NCBI GenBank assembly: GCA_964347475.1
Contig: CAYFYY010000004.1
Span: 1 to 64,000, forward strand
From: GCA-020356105 sp964347475
Lineage (GTDB): Bacteria; Pseudomonadota; Alphaproteobacteria; UBA8366; JADFVY01
Direction of reading: 5' to 3'
Length of the DNA: 64,000 nucleotides
This document shows positions 17,845 to 26,793 of this stretch, piece by piece; position 1 is the stretch's first letter; each line of letters opens with the position of its first letter. A program made the position numbers and the translations under genes. The notes beneath the pieces were generated by a model. The model searched no databases. It worked only from the letters and a program-made list of their open reading frames with translations, and was not told the origin of the DNA.

Positions 17845-18540
17845 TTAGAACCCGCATCCCTTGTAGCCTTGGGACTTGCAGTCGAGCGCCAGTCGCCGCG
17901 CCGCCGCAATGTCATCCGACGACATGGTCTCCGCCAGGGCATCGCTGTCCTGCGCGAATTCCGGAAGACCGCGTTCTATGGCGATAAGATAGAGCGCCTG
18001 CGCTTTGACGAGGTCTTTCGGCACGCCCCTTCCATGTTCATGCATCTCCATGAGAGACTTCAGTGCGAAGGGATCGCCCTTTTCCCCAGCCCGGCGATAC
18101 CAGCCAATGGCCTCCACGTAATCCTGCGTCGCACCCCAGCCTTTCTCGTACATCATGCCGAGCTGGGTTTGCGCAGCGGAAAGATCCTGTTCGGCGGCCT
18201 TATAAAACCACGCGACCGCCTGCGCTGGATCCTGCGGCACGCCTTTACCTAGCTGGTACATTAACGCCAGATTATGTTGCGCCCCAGCGTCGCCCTGATC
18301 CGCCGCCAGCGGACAGGATACTCCCGCACGCGCGAAGTCTCTCCCAGCAATGGCGCTGTAACAATCCTCGGTATCGGACGAGCCGGGCGGACCGAAAGGA
18401 CCGCCAGCTATAAGATAGGCCACGACGAGAAGGCATATTGCGGCGCCGGCGACCACGAACAGAGTGCAAGAGCTCAACGGTTTCGTTCCCCAAGGATCGA
18501 ACGGCAAACGCGACCAGCGGCACCGATGCTCGCATACCAT
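17845..18540 (-). CDS. Sel1-repeat protein with a membrane anchor
   Basis: The 231-residue product has an N-terminal membrane span (LFVVAGAAICLLVVAYLIAGG, about residues 25-45) followed by three or four Sel1-like repeats: AGAQHNLALMYQLGKGVPQD, AAQTQLGMMYEKGWGATQD and a later MEMHEHGRGVPKD. Sel1 repeats are helical scaffolds for protein contacts. Two Cys pairs lie outside the repeats (DCYSAI with SCPL, and DCKSQGYKGC at the end). The start is uncertain: ATG at 18540 or GTG at 18555. It converges on pyrC and has no clear operon partner. Confidence 0.75.
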   Translation of the reverse strand: MVCEHRCRWSRLPFDPWGTKPLSSCTLFVVAGAAICLLVVAYLIAGGPFGPPGSSDTEDCYSAIAGRDFARAGVSCPLAADQGDAGAQHNLALMYQLGKGVPQDPAQAVAWFYKAAEQDLSAAQTQLGMMYEKGWGATQDYVEAIGWYRRAGEKGDPFALKSLMEMHEHGRGVPKDLVKAQALYLIAIERGLPEFAQDSDALAETMSSDDIAAARRLALDCKSQGYKGCGF

Positions 18541-18741
18541 CCGGCGAGTTTCCACGCAATTTGGGCTCGTTCCGGTGATGTCCCAATTGCTCCGCCTGCT
18601 GTCCCATCAAGGACCGGATTCAACTTCTCTTGCGAAAGGCCGTGACCACAAGGCGGCTGGATAGGGCTTGTGCCCAATCATTCCCGCGAGGCCGCGCGCC
18701 GCACCGGCGCTCACCGACCGGGCCCTGGCAAGCCGTGCCCG

Positions 18742-19554
18742 CTATGCAATCGCGACGTCCAGCACCATCATCAACACGAACCCGAACAGCACGCCGAAGG
18801 TGGCCGCCGTCTCGTTGCCGTTGCGGTGGGTCTCGGGGATGACCTCGTGGCTGATCACGAACAGCATGGCCCCGGCGGAGAAGGCCAGCGCATGCGAAAG
18901 AAGCGCGGCCGAGAGGGACACCACGCCGGCGCCGGCGAATCCGCCGACGGTCTCGACCAGCCCGGTCAGCAGCGCCACCGTGATGGCCGTCGACGGCCGG
19001 TAGCCCAGCGCCAGCATGGCCAGCGCCACGGCGAACCCTTCGGGCAGGTTCTGCAGGAAGATCGCCGCCGTCAGGGCCAGCCCGTTGCCGACGTCGCCGC
19101 CGCCGAACCCGACGCCGATCGCCAGCCCCTCGGGAAAGTTGTGGACGGTGATGGCGATGGTGAAAAGCCACAGCCCCTTGACCCGCGTCCCTTCGAGTCC
19201 CTCGCGCCCCTTGACGAAGTGCTCGTGCGGCAGCGCGCGGTGGACCAGTGCCAGCAACGCGCCGCCGGCAAGGATGGCCGCCGCGACGCCGAGTACAGCC
19301 AGCATCTGCGACCCGGTCCGTTCCGTCCCGACGTCGATCGCCGGCAGCACGAGCGAAAACGCCGTGGCGCCCAGCATCAGCCCCGCGGCGACACCCAGCA
19401 TGGCATCGTTCACGCGCCGGGAGATCGACCGGATGACCAGAACGGGCACCGCGCCGACGCCTGCTGCGAGGCCGGCGATAAGGCTGGCCAGGATGCCGGC
19501 CTCGAGCAGGGACAGGGACGAAAAATACGATTCGATCGTCGTCATGACCGGCAT
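18742..19554 (-). CDS. ZIP-family divalent metal transporter
   Basis: This 270-residue inner-membrane protein has about eight spans and the ZIP signature pair: VHNFPEGLAIGVGFG in one helix and LQNLPEGFAV in the next, which supply the His, Asn and Glu metal ligands. A His-bearing loop (RALPHEHFVKG) precedes them, as in the GufA-type subgroup. ZIP proteins move zinc, iron or manganese into the cytosol. Metal specificity cannot be read here. Adjacent ATGs at 19554 and 19545 are both possible starts. It follows ppdK on the same strand after about 60 bases, but no functional link is evident. Confidence 0.88.
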   Translation of the reverse strand: MPVMTTIESYFSSLSLLEAGILASLIAGLAAGVGAVPVLVIRSISRRVNDAMLGVAAGLMLGATAFSLVLPAIDVGTERTGSQMLAVLGVAAAILAGGALLALVHRALPHEHFVKGREGLEGTRVKGLWLFTIAITVHNFPEGLAIGVGFGGGDVGNGLALTAAIFLQNLPEGFAVALAMLALGYRPSTAITVALLTGLVETVGGFAGAGVVSLSAALLSHALAFSAGAMLFVISHEVIPETHRNGNETAATFGVLFGFVLMMVLDVAIA

Positions 19555-19617
19555 ACGAAACGTGTTGTCGGGGGCGGCGCCTGGCCGTGCGTCGTCGCTA
19601 GGCAGTCCGGGGGCTGC

Positions 19618-22314
19618 TCAGGCCTCCCGGGCGATGGTCACCACGCCGTCCTCGCCGGCGATCGCGGCCTGGGCCGCGGCGAGGCGGGCGATCGGTACCC
19701 GGAACGGTGAGCAGGAGACGTAATCGAGCCCGACCTTATGGCAGAACGCCACCGAGGCGGGATCGCCGCCGTGCTCGCCGCATATGCCGAGCTTGATGTC
19801 GGGCCGCGTCCGGCGGCCGCGCTCGGTCGCGATCTGTACCAATTCGCCGACGCCGTCTACATCGATGCTGGTGAACGGGTCGTGCGCGAGGATGCCCTGC
19901 TTTTCGTAGTACTGCAGGAAGCTGCCGGCATCGTCGCGGCTCAGCCCGAAGGCGGTCTGCGTCAGATCGTTGGTGCCGTAGCTGAAGAACTCGGCCCGCT
20001 CGGCAATTTCGGCGGCGCGCAGGCAGGCACGCGGCAACTCGATCATGGTGCCGACCATGTAGGCCGGGCGGCTGCCCTTCTCCGTCGCGACCTCGTCGGC
20101 CACCCGGTCGATGATGCGCTTGAGGACGTCAAGCTCCTCCTTGACGGCGATCAGCGGCACCATGACCTCGCAGATCGGCCCCTCGCCGGTCTCCGCCTCG
20201 ACCGCGACCGCGGCTTCGAAAATCGCGCGCGCCTGCATCTCGCAGATTTCCGGATAGCTGATCGCCAGCCGGCAGCCGCGATGGCCGAGCATCGGGTTTG
20301 CCTCGTACAGCTCGGTTGCCCGGCGGCGCACCGTCTTGATATTGACGCCGGCGGCGTCCGCGACCTCCTGCATCTCCTGCGCGCCCTTGGGCAGGAATTC
20401 GTGCAGCGGTGGGTCCAGGAGCCGGATGGTTACCGGCAGGCCCCGCATGATCTTGAAGATCTCGATGAAGTCCGCGCGCTGCATTGGCAGGATCTTGTCG
20501 AGGGCGCCACGGCGCCCCTGCTCGCTCTCGGCCAGGATCATCTCGCGCACGGCGACGATGCGTTCGGCCTCAAAGAACATGTGCTCGGTGCGGCACAGCC
20601 CGATCCCCTCGGCGCCGAACTCGCGCGCCGTGCGGGCATCCTCGGGCGTGTCCGCATTGGCGCGCACGCCCATCGTGCGGGCCGCGTCGGCCCATTCCAT
20701 GAGCTTGGCGAAATCGCCGGACAGCTCGGGCTTGACGGTCGGCACCTCGCCGAGCATGACCTGGCCGGCACCGCCGTCGATGGTGATCCAGTCGCCGTCC
20801 TTGATGGTGCGGCCGCCGACCGTCATCTTGCGCGCCTTTTCGTCGACCTGGATATCGCCGGCGCCGGCGACGCACGCCCGCCCCATGCCGCGCGCGACGA
20901 CCGCGGCGTGGCTGGTCATGCCGCCGCGCGTCGTCAGGATGCCCTGGGCCGCGTGCATGCCGTGGATGTCCTCGGGGCTGGTTTCCGTGCGCACCAGGAT
21001 CACGCGCTCTCCCTTGGCGGCCTCGGCTTCCGCCTCGTCGGCGGTGAATACCGCCTTGCCCGACGCCGCGCCGGGCGAGGCCGGCAGGCCGGTGGCGATG
21101 ATGACGCGCTCTGCATCGGGGTCGAGCGCCGGGTGGAGGAGCTGGTCGAGCGCCTGCGGCTCGATGCGACCGACCGCGGTCGGCCGGTCGATGAGCCCAC
21201 TCTCCGCCATTTCGACAGCGATGCGCAGGGCTGCCTGGGTGGTCCGCTTACCGTTGCGCGTCTGCAACATCCACAGCTTGCCCTTCTGCACCGTAAACTC
21301 GATGTCCTGCATGTCGCGGTAGTGGGTCTCCAGCTTGCCACGGATTTCGTTGAGCTGGGCGAACACCTCCGGCATCACCTCCTCCATCGCCGGCAGGTCG
21401 GAACCGTTGGCCTCCTTGCCGGCGACGGTCAGGTGCTGCGGCGTGCGGATTCCGGCGACCACGTCCTCGCCCTGGGCATTGACGAGGTACTCACCGTAGA
21501 ACGCGTTCGCGCCGGTCGACGGATCACGGGTGAAGGCGACACCGGTCGCGCAGTCGTCGCCCATGTTGCCGAACACCATCGCCTGCACGTTCACCGCGGT
21601 ACCCCAGTCCTCGGGGATGCCGTGCAGGCGCCGGTAAGTCACGGCGCGCGGCGTCATCCAGCTGCCGAACACGGCGCCGATGGCGCCCCACAGCTGCGCC
21701 TTCGGGTCCTGCGGGAAGGGCTCGCCCAGCGTCTCTTCAACCCGGGCCTTGTAGGCGTCGACCAATGCCTTCAGCGCCTCGGCGTCGAGCTCGGTGTCGA
21801 GCTTGACGTTGCGATCCTCCTTGTGCAGGTCGAGGATCTCCTCGAAATTGTAGTGTTCGACGCCGAGCACGACGTTGGAATACATCTGGATGAAGCGGCG
21901 GTAACTGTCATAGGCGAAGCGCGGATTGTCGCTCTGCGCCGCAAGCCCTTCCACCGTCTCGTCGTTGAGACCGAGATTGAGCACGGTGTCCATCATCCCG
22001 GGCATCGAGGCGCGGGCGCCCGAGCGCACCGATACCAGCAGCGGTGCCGTGCGATCGCCGAATTTCATGCCGCCGACCCGGGCCTCGATGTTCGCGAGCG
22101 CGGCATCGACGTGGCCGGCCAGGTCGTCCGGATAGGTGTTGCCGTTCTGGTAGAAGTACGTGCACACCTCCGTCGTGATCGTGAATCCCGGCGGCACGGG
22201 CAGCCCTAGCTGGCACATCTCCGCAAGGTTGGCGCCTTTGCCGCCCAGCAGTCCGCGCATTCCGGCGCTGCCCTCTGCGACGCCGTCCCCGAACTCGTAC
22301 ACCCACTTGCTCAT
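19618..22314 (-). CDS. ppdK: Pyruvate, phosphate dikinase
   Basis: The 898-residue enzyme has the full three-domain layout: N-terminal ATP-grasp (LLGGKGANLAEM onward), the swivelling phosphohistidine domain with GGMTSHAAVVARGMG (catalytic H469), and the C-terminal PEP-binding barrel with GLCRTEHMFF and the Cys motif GICGEHGGDP. It interconverts pyruvate, ATP and phosphate with PEP, AMP and pyrophosphate, useful for gluconeogenesis or pyrophosphate-based glycolysis. The ATG at 22314 lies nine bases after the glyS stop, so it is almost certainly in the glyQ-glyS transcript, an arrangement common in alphaproteobacteria. Confidence 0.97.
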   Translation of the reverse strand: MSKWVYEFGDGVAEGSAGMRGLLGGKGANLAEMCQLGLPVPPGFTITTEVCTYFYQNGNTYPDDLAGHVDAALANIEARVGGMKFGDRTAPLLVSVRSGARASMPGMMDTVLNLGLNDETVEGLAAQSDNPRFAYDSYRRFIQMYSNVVLGVEHYNFEEILDLHKEDRNVKLDTELDAEALKALVDAYKARVEETLGEPFPQDPKAQLWGAIGAVFGSWMTPRAVTYRRLHGIPEDWGTAVNVQAMVFGNMGDDCATGVAFTRDPSTGANAFYGEYLVNAQGEDVVAGIRTPQHLTVAGKEANGSDLPAMEEVMPEVFAQLNEIRGKLETHYRDMQDIEFTVQKGKLWMLQTRNGKRTTQAALRIAVEMAESGLIDRPTAVGRIEPQALDQLLHPALDPDAERVIIATGLPASPGAASGKAVFTADEAEAEAAKGERVILVRTETSPEDIHGMHAAQGILTTRGGMTSHAAVVARGMGRACVAGAGDIQVDEKARKMTVGGRTIKDGDWITIDGGAGQVMLGEVPTVKPELSGDFAKLMEWADAARTMGVRANADTPEDARTAREFGAEGIGLCRTEHMFFEAERIVAVREMILAESEQGRRGALDKILPMQRADFIEIFKIMRGLPVTIRLLDPPLHEFLPKGAQEMQEVADAAGVNIKTVRRRATELYEANPMLGHRGCRLAISYPEICEMQARAIFEAAVAVEAETGEGPICEVMVPLIAVKEELDVLKRIIDRVADEVATEKGSRPAYMVGTMIELPRACLRAAEIAERAEFFSYGTNDLTQTAFGLSRDDAGSFLQYYEKQGILAHDPFTSIDVDGVGELVQIATERGRRTRPDIKLGICGEHGGDPASVAFCHKVGLDYVSCSPFRVPIARLAAAQAAIAGEDGVVTIAREA

Positions 22315-22323
22315 CGCTGTCCG

Positions 22324-24417
22324 CTATCCCTCGATCTGGCTGAAATCCGCAAGCAATCCCATGGTCGCTCGAATCCGCGACAGCAGGCGCAAGCGGTTGG
22401 CCCGCAGTGTGGAGTCGTCCGCGTTGACGGTGACATCGTCGAAGAACGCGTCAACTGGCCTGCGCAACGACGCCAGCGCTGTCATGGCGGCTGTGAATTT
22501 CTCGTCTGCGACGGCGGCCTCGACCGCTTTCGACGCGGCGTCCAGCGCGCGGCCGAGCGCCAACTCCTCGTCCTGCACGTAGGCCGCCTCGTCGGGCGCC
22601 TGATCGTACGAGACATCGTCCTTCTTCTCCTCGATTCGCAGGATGTTGGCGGCGCGACGAAACGCCGTCAACAGGTTCGCGCCGTCCTCGCTGGCGATGA
22701 ACTCCTGAAGTGCATCGACCCGTGCCAGCAGGCGCACGAGGTCGTCCTCGCCGCCGAGCCCGAACACCGCGGCGATCAGGTCGTGCCGCACGCCCCGGTC
22801 GCGCAGGTGCACCTTCAGCCGGTCGGCGAAGAAGGCAAGAAGATCGTCACACACGGCCGCCTTCCTGGCGCCGCCGGTGATCGCCGTGCCGATGCCCTCG
22901 ACCGCCGCACCGAAGAGGGGAACCAGGTTGATCCGCAACCCGTTCTCGATGATCAGCCGAATCACGCCCAGCGCGGCGCGGCGCAGCGCATACGGGTCCT
23001 TGGAGCCGGTCGGCTTCTCGCCGATCATCCAGAAGCCGATTAAGGTGTCGATCCGGTCGGCCAGCGCCACGGCGACCGAGACCGGAGCGGACGGGCACGT
23101 ATCGTTCGGGCCCTGCGGCGCATAGTGGTCACGGATCGCATCGGCGACGTCGGCGTGCTCGCCGTCGGCCAGCGCGTAGTAGCGGCCCATCAGCCCCTGC
23201 AGCTCGGGGAACTCGCCGACCATGCCGGTGACGAGGTCGGCCTTGGCAAGGCGCGCCGCCGCACGTACCCGGTCGCGGTCTGCGCCGTCGACGTACCTGG
23301 CGATCTCCGCTGCCAGCGCCTGCATGCGGTCGACCTTGTCGTCCAGCGTGCCCAGCTTGGCATGGAACGTGATGTCGGCAAGCTGTGTCGTGCGGCTGGC
23401 CAGTGTGTGCTTGCGGTCCTGGTCCCAGAAGAAGCGGGCGTCGGCGAGGCGGGCCCGCAACACCCGCTCGTTGCCGGCGACGATCTGCTTGCCGGCGTCC
23501 TTGGTCTCCATGTTGGCGACCAGCGCGAAGCGCGGCGCCAGTTCGCCGTCCCCGTCGAGCAGCGCGAAATACTTCTGGTGGCTGCGAATGGCGGTGGTCA
23601 GCAACTCCGGCGGCAGGTCCATGAACTCCGCATCGATCGACCCCAAGAGCATCACTGGCCACTCGACCAGACCAGTGACCTCGTCCAGCAGCGCCGGATC
23701 GTCGCGCACGGTCAGACCGGCCTTCTTCGCCACCCGGGCCAGCCCGTCGGCGATGATCCGGCGGCGCTCGGCCGGATCGAGGACGACGTGACCGGGACTG
23801 CGCAGCCCGGCCGCGTATTCCTCGAAATCGGTTGCCGCGATGTAGTCGGGATGCAGGAACCGGTGGCCCCAGGTGCGGTTGCCGAAGCGCACCGTCTCGC
23901 CGCCAAGGTCGAGTGCGCCCCGCAGCGCGGCGCCGTCGAAGGCGGCGAGGATCGAATGCAGCGGGCGTACCCAGCGAAAGCTGTTCGAGGCCCAGCGCAT
24001 CGACTTCGGCCAGACCAGCCCGCCTATCGCCGCGGTCAGGATGTCGGGCAGCACCGCTGCAGTGGCGCTTCCCTTCTTCTCGATGACGGCGAACCAGACT
24101 TCGCCCTTCGGCGTCTCGCGCTTCTCGCACCTGTCCAGCGAATCCAGGCCAGCGCCGCGCAGAAATCCCGCGATCGCCTTGTCCGGCGCGCCGACCTTCG
24201 GGCCCTTGCGCTCTTCCCGGATATCGGGCTGGCGCTCCGGCAGCCCCTCGACGCACAGTGCGAGCCGCCGCGGCGTCGCATAGGCGCGGGCATCGTCGAA
24301 CGCCAGTCCCGCGGTCTTCAGCCCCTCGGTCACCAGACGCTCGAGTTCCTCTGCCGCGCGCGCCTGCATGCGCGCGGGAATCTCCTCGGAGAACAGTTCA
24401 AGAAGAAGCTGCGCCAT
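22324..24417 (-). CDS. glyS: Glycyl-tRNA synthetase beta subunit
   Basis: The 697-residue product is the beta chain of the bacterial alpha2-beta2 glycyl-tRNA synthetase, which contributes tRNA recognition. It begins AQLLLELFSEEIPARMQARA, the family N-terminus, and has the expected TAIRSHQKYFALLD and DPYALRRAALGVIRLI motifs. The C-terminal region resembles an anticodon-binding domain. It sits between glyQ (146 bases upstream, with an inverted repeat in the gap) and ppdK (nine bases downstream). Confidence 0.96.
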   Translation of the reverse strand: MAQLLLELFSEEIPARMQARAAEELERLVTEGLKTAGLAFDDARAYATPRRLALCVEGLPERQPDIREERKGPKVGAPDKAIAGFLRGAGLDSLDRCEKRETPKGEVWFAVIEKKGSATAAVLPDILTAAIGGLVWPKSMRWASNSFRWVRPLHSILAAFDGAALRGALDLGGETVRFGNRTWGHRFLHPDYIAATDFEEYAAGLRSPGHVVLDPAERRRIIADGLARVAKKAGLTVRDDPALLDEVTGLVEWPVMLLGSIDAEFMDLPPELLTTAIRSHQKYFALLDGDGELAPRFALVANMETKDAGKQIVAGNERVLRARLADARFFWDQDRKHTLASRTTQLADITFHAKLGTLDDKVDRMQALAAEIARYVDGADRDRVRAAARLAKADLVTGMVGEFPELQGLMGRYYALADGEHADVADAIRDHYAPQGPNDTCPSAPVSVAVALADRIDTLIGFWMIGEKPTGSKDPYALRRAALGVIRLIIENGLRINLVPLFGAAVEGIGTAITGGARKAAVCDDLLAFFADRLKVHLRDRGVRHDLIAAVFGLGGEDDLVRLLARVDALQEFIASEDGANLLTAFRRAANILRIEEKKDDVSYDQAPDEAAYVQDEELALGRALDAASKAVEAAVADEKFTAAMTALASLRRPVDAFFDDVTVNADDSTLRANRLRLLSRIRATMGLLADFSQIEG

Positions 24418-24468
24418 GACTCAGGCTCGCCCCGGCCCGGCGTGTAAGGTCGAAAAAAGGAAGTCCGA

Positions 24469-24540
24469 CCACAGAGACTCAGAGACACAGAGTGAGCCCG
24501 CCAAAGACCCCGCCATCACTGTGTCTCTGAGTCTCTGCGG
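24469..24540. repeat. Long inverted repeat between glyQ and glyS
   Basis: Arms at 24469-24494 and 24517-24540 share CAGAGACTCAGAGACACAG and its reverse complement, with one mismatch and a two-base insertion, around a 22-base spacer. As RNA this would form a very stable stem of over 20 pairs inside an operon. The arms are themselves made of repeated AGAGAC units. There is no T-run, so it is not a typical terminator. It may be a mobile hairpin repeat or an RNA processing site. Confidence 0.8.
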
Positions 24541-24565
24541 TAATTTCTTACTCTTATTCATGTTT

Positions 24566-25429
24566 TCACCCATGCCCCCGCGACTGGAGCCAACCTTCGC
24601 AGCAGGCCCTAGCCAGGTTACGGACGCGGCCGATATAGGCTTGGCGCGCGGTCACCGATATGACGCCGCGGGCGTCAAGCAGGTTGAACAGATGGCTCGC
24701 CTTGAGGCACTGGTCGTAGGCCGGCAGTGGCAGCGCCGCCTCGATCAGCGATCGGCATTCGGCTTCCGCGTCCTGGAAATGCCGCGTCAGCATGGCGGTG
24801 TCGGCGCGCTCGAAATTGTGCTCCGAATACTCGCGTTCGGCCTGCAGGAAGACCTCGCCATATTTGACCCCGGCGCCGTTGAAGTCGAGGTCGAAGACGT
24901 TGTCGACTCCCTGCACGTACATCGCCAGCCGCTCCAGCCCGTAGGTCAGCTCGCACGACACCGGGTTGCACTCCAGCCCGCCGACCTGCTGGAAATAGGT
25001 GAACTGGGTGACCTCCATGCCGTTGAGCCAGACCTCCCAGCCCAGGCCCCAGGCGCCCAGCGTCGGGCTCTCCCAGTCGTCCTCGACGAAGCGGATGTCG
25101 TGCCGCATCGGATCGATGCCGAGATGGCGGAGCGAGTCGAGATAGAGCTGCTGGCTGTCGGGCGGCGAGGGCTTCAGGATCACCTGGTACTGGTAGTAGT
25201 GCTGCAGCCGGTTGGGGTTCTCGCCGTAGCGCCCGTCGGTCGGCCGGCGCGAGGGCTGCACATAGGCGGCGTTCCACGGCTCGGGGCCGAGCGCGCGCAA
25301 CGTCGTCGCCGGATGGAAGGTGCCGGCACCGACCTCCATGTCGTAGGGCTGCAGGATCACGCATCCGCGCGCGGACCAGTATTCGTGCAGCTTGAGGATG
25401 AGCGACTGGAAACTGTTGTCGGTGGCCAT
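24566..25429 (-). CDS. glyQ: Glycyl-tRNA synthetase alpha subunit
   Basis: The 287-residue class II synthetase alpha chain, the catalytic partner of GlyS. It shows the family opening SFQSLILKLHEYWSARGCVI, QPYDMEVGAGTFHPATTLRA, the YVQPSRRPTDGRYGENPNR segment and YFQQVGGLECNPVSCELTYG. It forms glycyl-adenylate and charges tRNA-Gly. It is first in the glyQ-glyS-ppdK unit. A 126-base gap separates it from the zinc-ribbon-like gene upstream on the same strand. Confidence 0.96.
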   Translation of the reverse strand: MATDNSFQSLILKLHEYWSARGCVILQPYDMEVGAGTFHPATTLRALGPEPWNAAYVQPSRRPTDGRYGENPNRLQHYYQYQVILKPSPPDSQQLYLDSLRHLGIDPMRHDIRFVEDDWESPTLGAWGLGWEVWLNGMEVTQFTYFQQVGGLECNPVSCELTYGLERLAMYVQGVDNVFDLDFNGAGVKYGEVFLQAEREYSEHNFERADTAMLTRHFQDAEAECRSLIEAALPLPAYDQCLKASHLFNLLDARGVISVTARQAYIGRVRNLARACCEGWLQSRGHG

Positions 25430-25555
25430 TCCCGGACCCGGAGTTCGCGGGCAGGCGCCCGTTCAGGTGCGGCGAAAATAACGGGCCGGCCGGAGCCGGT
25501 CAACGCCGGATGGCGGGTATCGATGAGCCGCAGTTCAGCGCAGACCGGTTACCCC

Positions 25556-25804
25556 TCAATACGGGCAGTCCGGCCTATCGCAGGGGCCGGCGGATTTTGC
25601 GACGACGTAGGCCTTGCAAACGGGGCACTGCACGGTGTCCTCGATCTCCGGCGCCGCGCCGCCTGCCTTCGCACTGCCCTTGCCGCTCCGCTGCTGCTGC
25701 TTGCGCGCCTGGTCGAGTCGGCCGACCAGCTTGAAGCCATACCAGACCGCCACGACGATGCCAATCAGGACGGCGAGCTTTCCCAGGCTGGGTATTCCGA
25801 ACAT
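25556..25804 (-). CDS. Small membrane protein with a zinc-ribbon-like tail
   Basis: This 82-residue protein has one N-terminal membrane span (LAVLIGIVVAVWYGFKLV), a charged linker (RLDQARKQQQRSGKG) and a four-cysteine C-terminus: CPVC, then CDRPDC. The Cys spacing suggests a small metal-binding knuckle facing the cytosol. Similar short proteins sit beside glyQ and an S49 peptidase in related genomes as hypotheticals. No function is known to me. It lies 54 bases downstream of the peptidase gene and may be co-transcribed. Confidence 0.75.
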   Translation of the reverse strand: MFGIPSLGKLAVLIGIVVAVWYGFKLVGRLDQARKQQQRSGKGSAKAGGAAPEIEDTVQCPVCKAYVVAKSAGPCDRPDCPY

Positions 25805-25858
25805 CTATGAACTCCTAGCGGCCCGGCAGGCCGGCGGTCAAGTGCGGCGACGGCGGCG

Positions 25859-26728
25859 TCACAGGCCGAACCGGCTCCAGAACAGCCGTTCCTCGATCGC
25901 TGCGAGGATGTCGTCGGCGACGGCGCCGGCCCGCGACACGCCGAGCCGCTTCTGCAACCAGTTGCGCGGCACCTTGACCGGGCGCAGCCGCACTTTCTCG
26001 CCGAACTTCTCGCGCATCACGCCGCGCAGGTCGCCGATACCGTCCACCAGGCCGAGTTCCGCCGCCTTGCGGCCGGTCCACACGGTGCCGTCGAACAGCT
26101 CCGACTCCGGCGCCGCCAGCCGGGCGCCGCGGCGTGCCCGCACCCACTCCTTGAACTGGTCGTGTACGTCCTCCTGGATCGCCTTCAGGCGCTTGACGTC
26201 CTTGGGATCCTCGGGGCGGAACGGATCGAGCATCGCCTTGGATTTCCCGGCGGTGTGGACGCGCCGTTCGACGCCCGCCTTGGCGATCAGGTCGGTGAAG
26301 CCGAAGCTGGCCGAGACCACGCCGATCGACCCGACCACCGAAGCCCCGTCGGCATAGATGTGATCGCCCGCACAAGCGAGCCAGTAGCCGCCCGATGCGG
26401 CCACGTCCTCGCAGAACGCGTATACCGGCAGGTCGCGCTCCTCGGCCAGCGCGCGCACCCGGCCGGCGATCAGCGCCGACTGCACCGGCGATCCGCCGGG
26501 GGAATTCACGGAGATCGCCACCGCCGCGAGCCGCTTCAGCTTGAAGGCACGCTCGATCGCCTCTGCCAGGTCATCGAGCGAGAGGCCGCGCCGCCCGAGT
26601 CCAACTTGGCCGATGACGCCGGCAAACCGCAGCACCCCGACGACCGGCGCGCCCGAGGCCCTGCGGGCAAGCCAGCCGCCGATCAGCGGGACGCGCTCGA
26701 GCCAGCTTTCCTTGGGCGGGTGTTTCAT
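25859..26728 (-). CDS. S49-family serine peptidase (SohB/SppA-like)
   Basis: The 289-residue product is a single-domain signal-peptide-peptidase-type protease. The Ser-Lys dyad is visible: S112 in VAASGGYWLA and K164 in GKSKAML, with the 52-residue spacing known from Bacillus SppA. Other family motifs are SVNSPGGSPVQS and GSIGVVSASFG. Members degrade leftover signal peptides and membrane fragments. A hydrophobic N-terminal anchor is weak here. The start at 26728 (MKHPPKESW) is preferred over 26764. It lies 65 bases after the methyltransferase fusion gene. Confidence 0.9.
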   Translation of the reverse strand: MKHPPKESWLERVPLIGGWLARRASGAPVVGVLRFAGVIGQVGLGRRGLSLDDLAEAIERAFKLKRLAAVAISVNSPGGSPVQSALIAGRVRALAEERDLPVYAFCEDVAASGGYWLACAGDHIYADGASVVGSIGVVSASFGFTDLIAKAGVERRVHTAGKSKAMLDPFRPEDPKDVKRLKAIQEDVHDQFKEWVRARRGARLAAPESELFDGTVWTGRKAAELGLVDGIGDLRGVMREKFGEKVRLRPVKVPRNWLQKRLGVSRAGAVADDILAAIEERLFWSRFGL

Positions 26729-26793
26729 GGCGGCTAACATAGGGAGGGGGGCGAATCCCCACAAGACGGAAAGCGCAGCGCCCGCGTCCGGCT

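Noticed and set aside
19738..22209. Open frame of 823 codons opposite ppdK
   Set aside because: Antisense shadow of a highly conserved gene; composition is His/Arg/Asp-rich without any recognisable motif.
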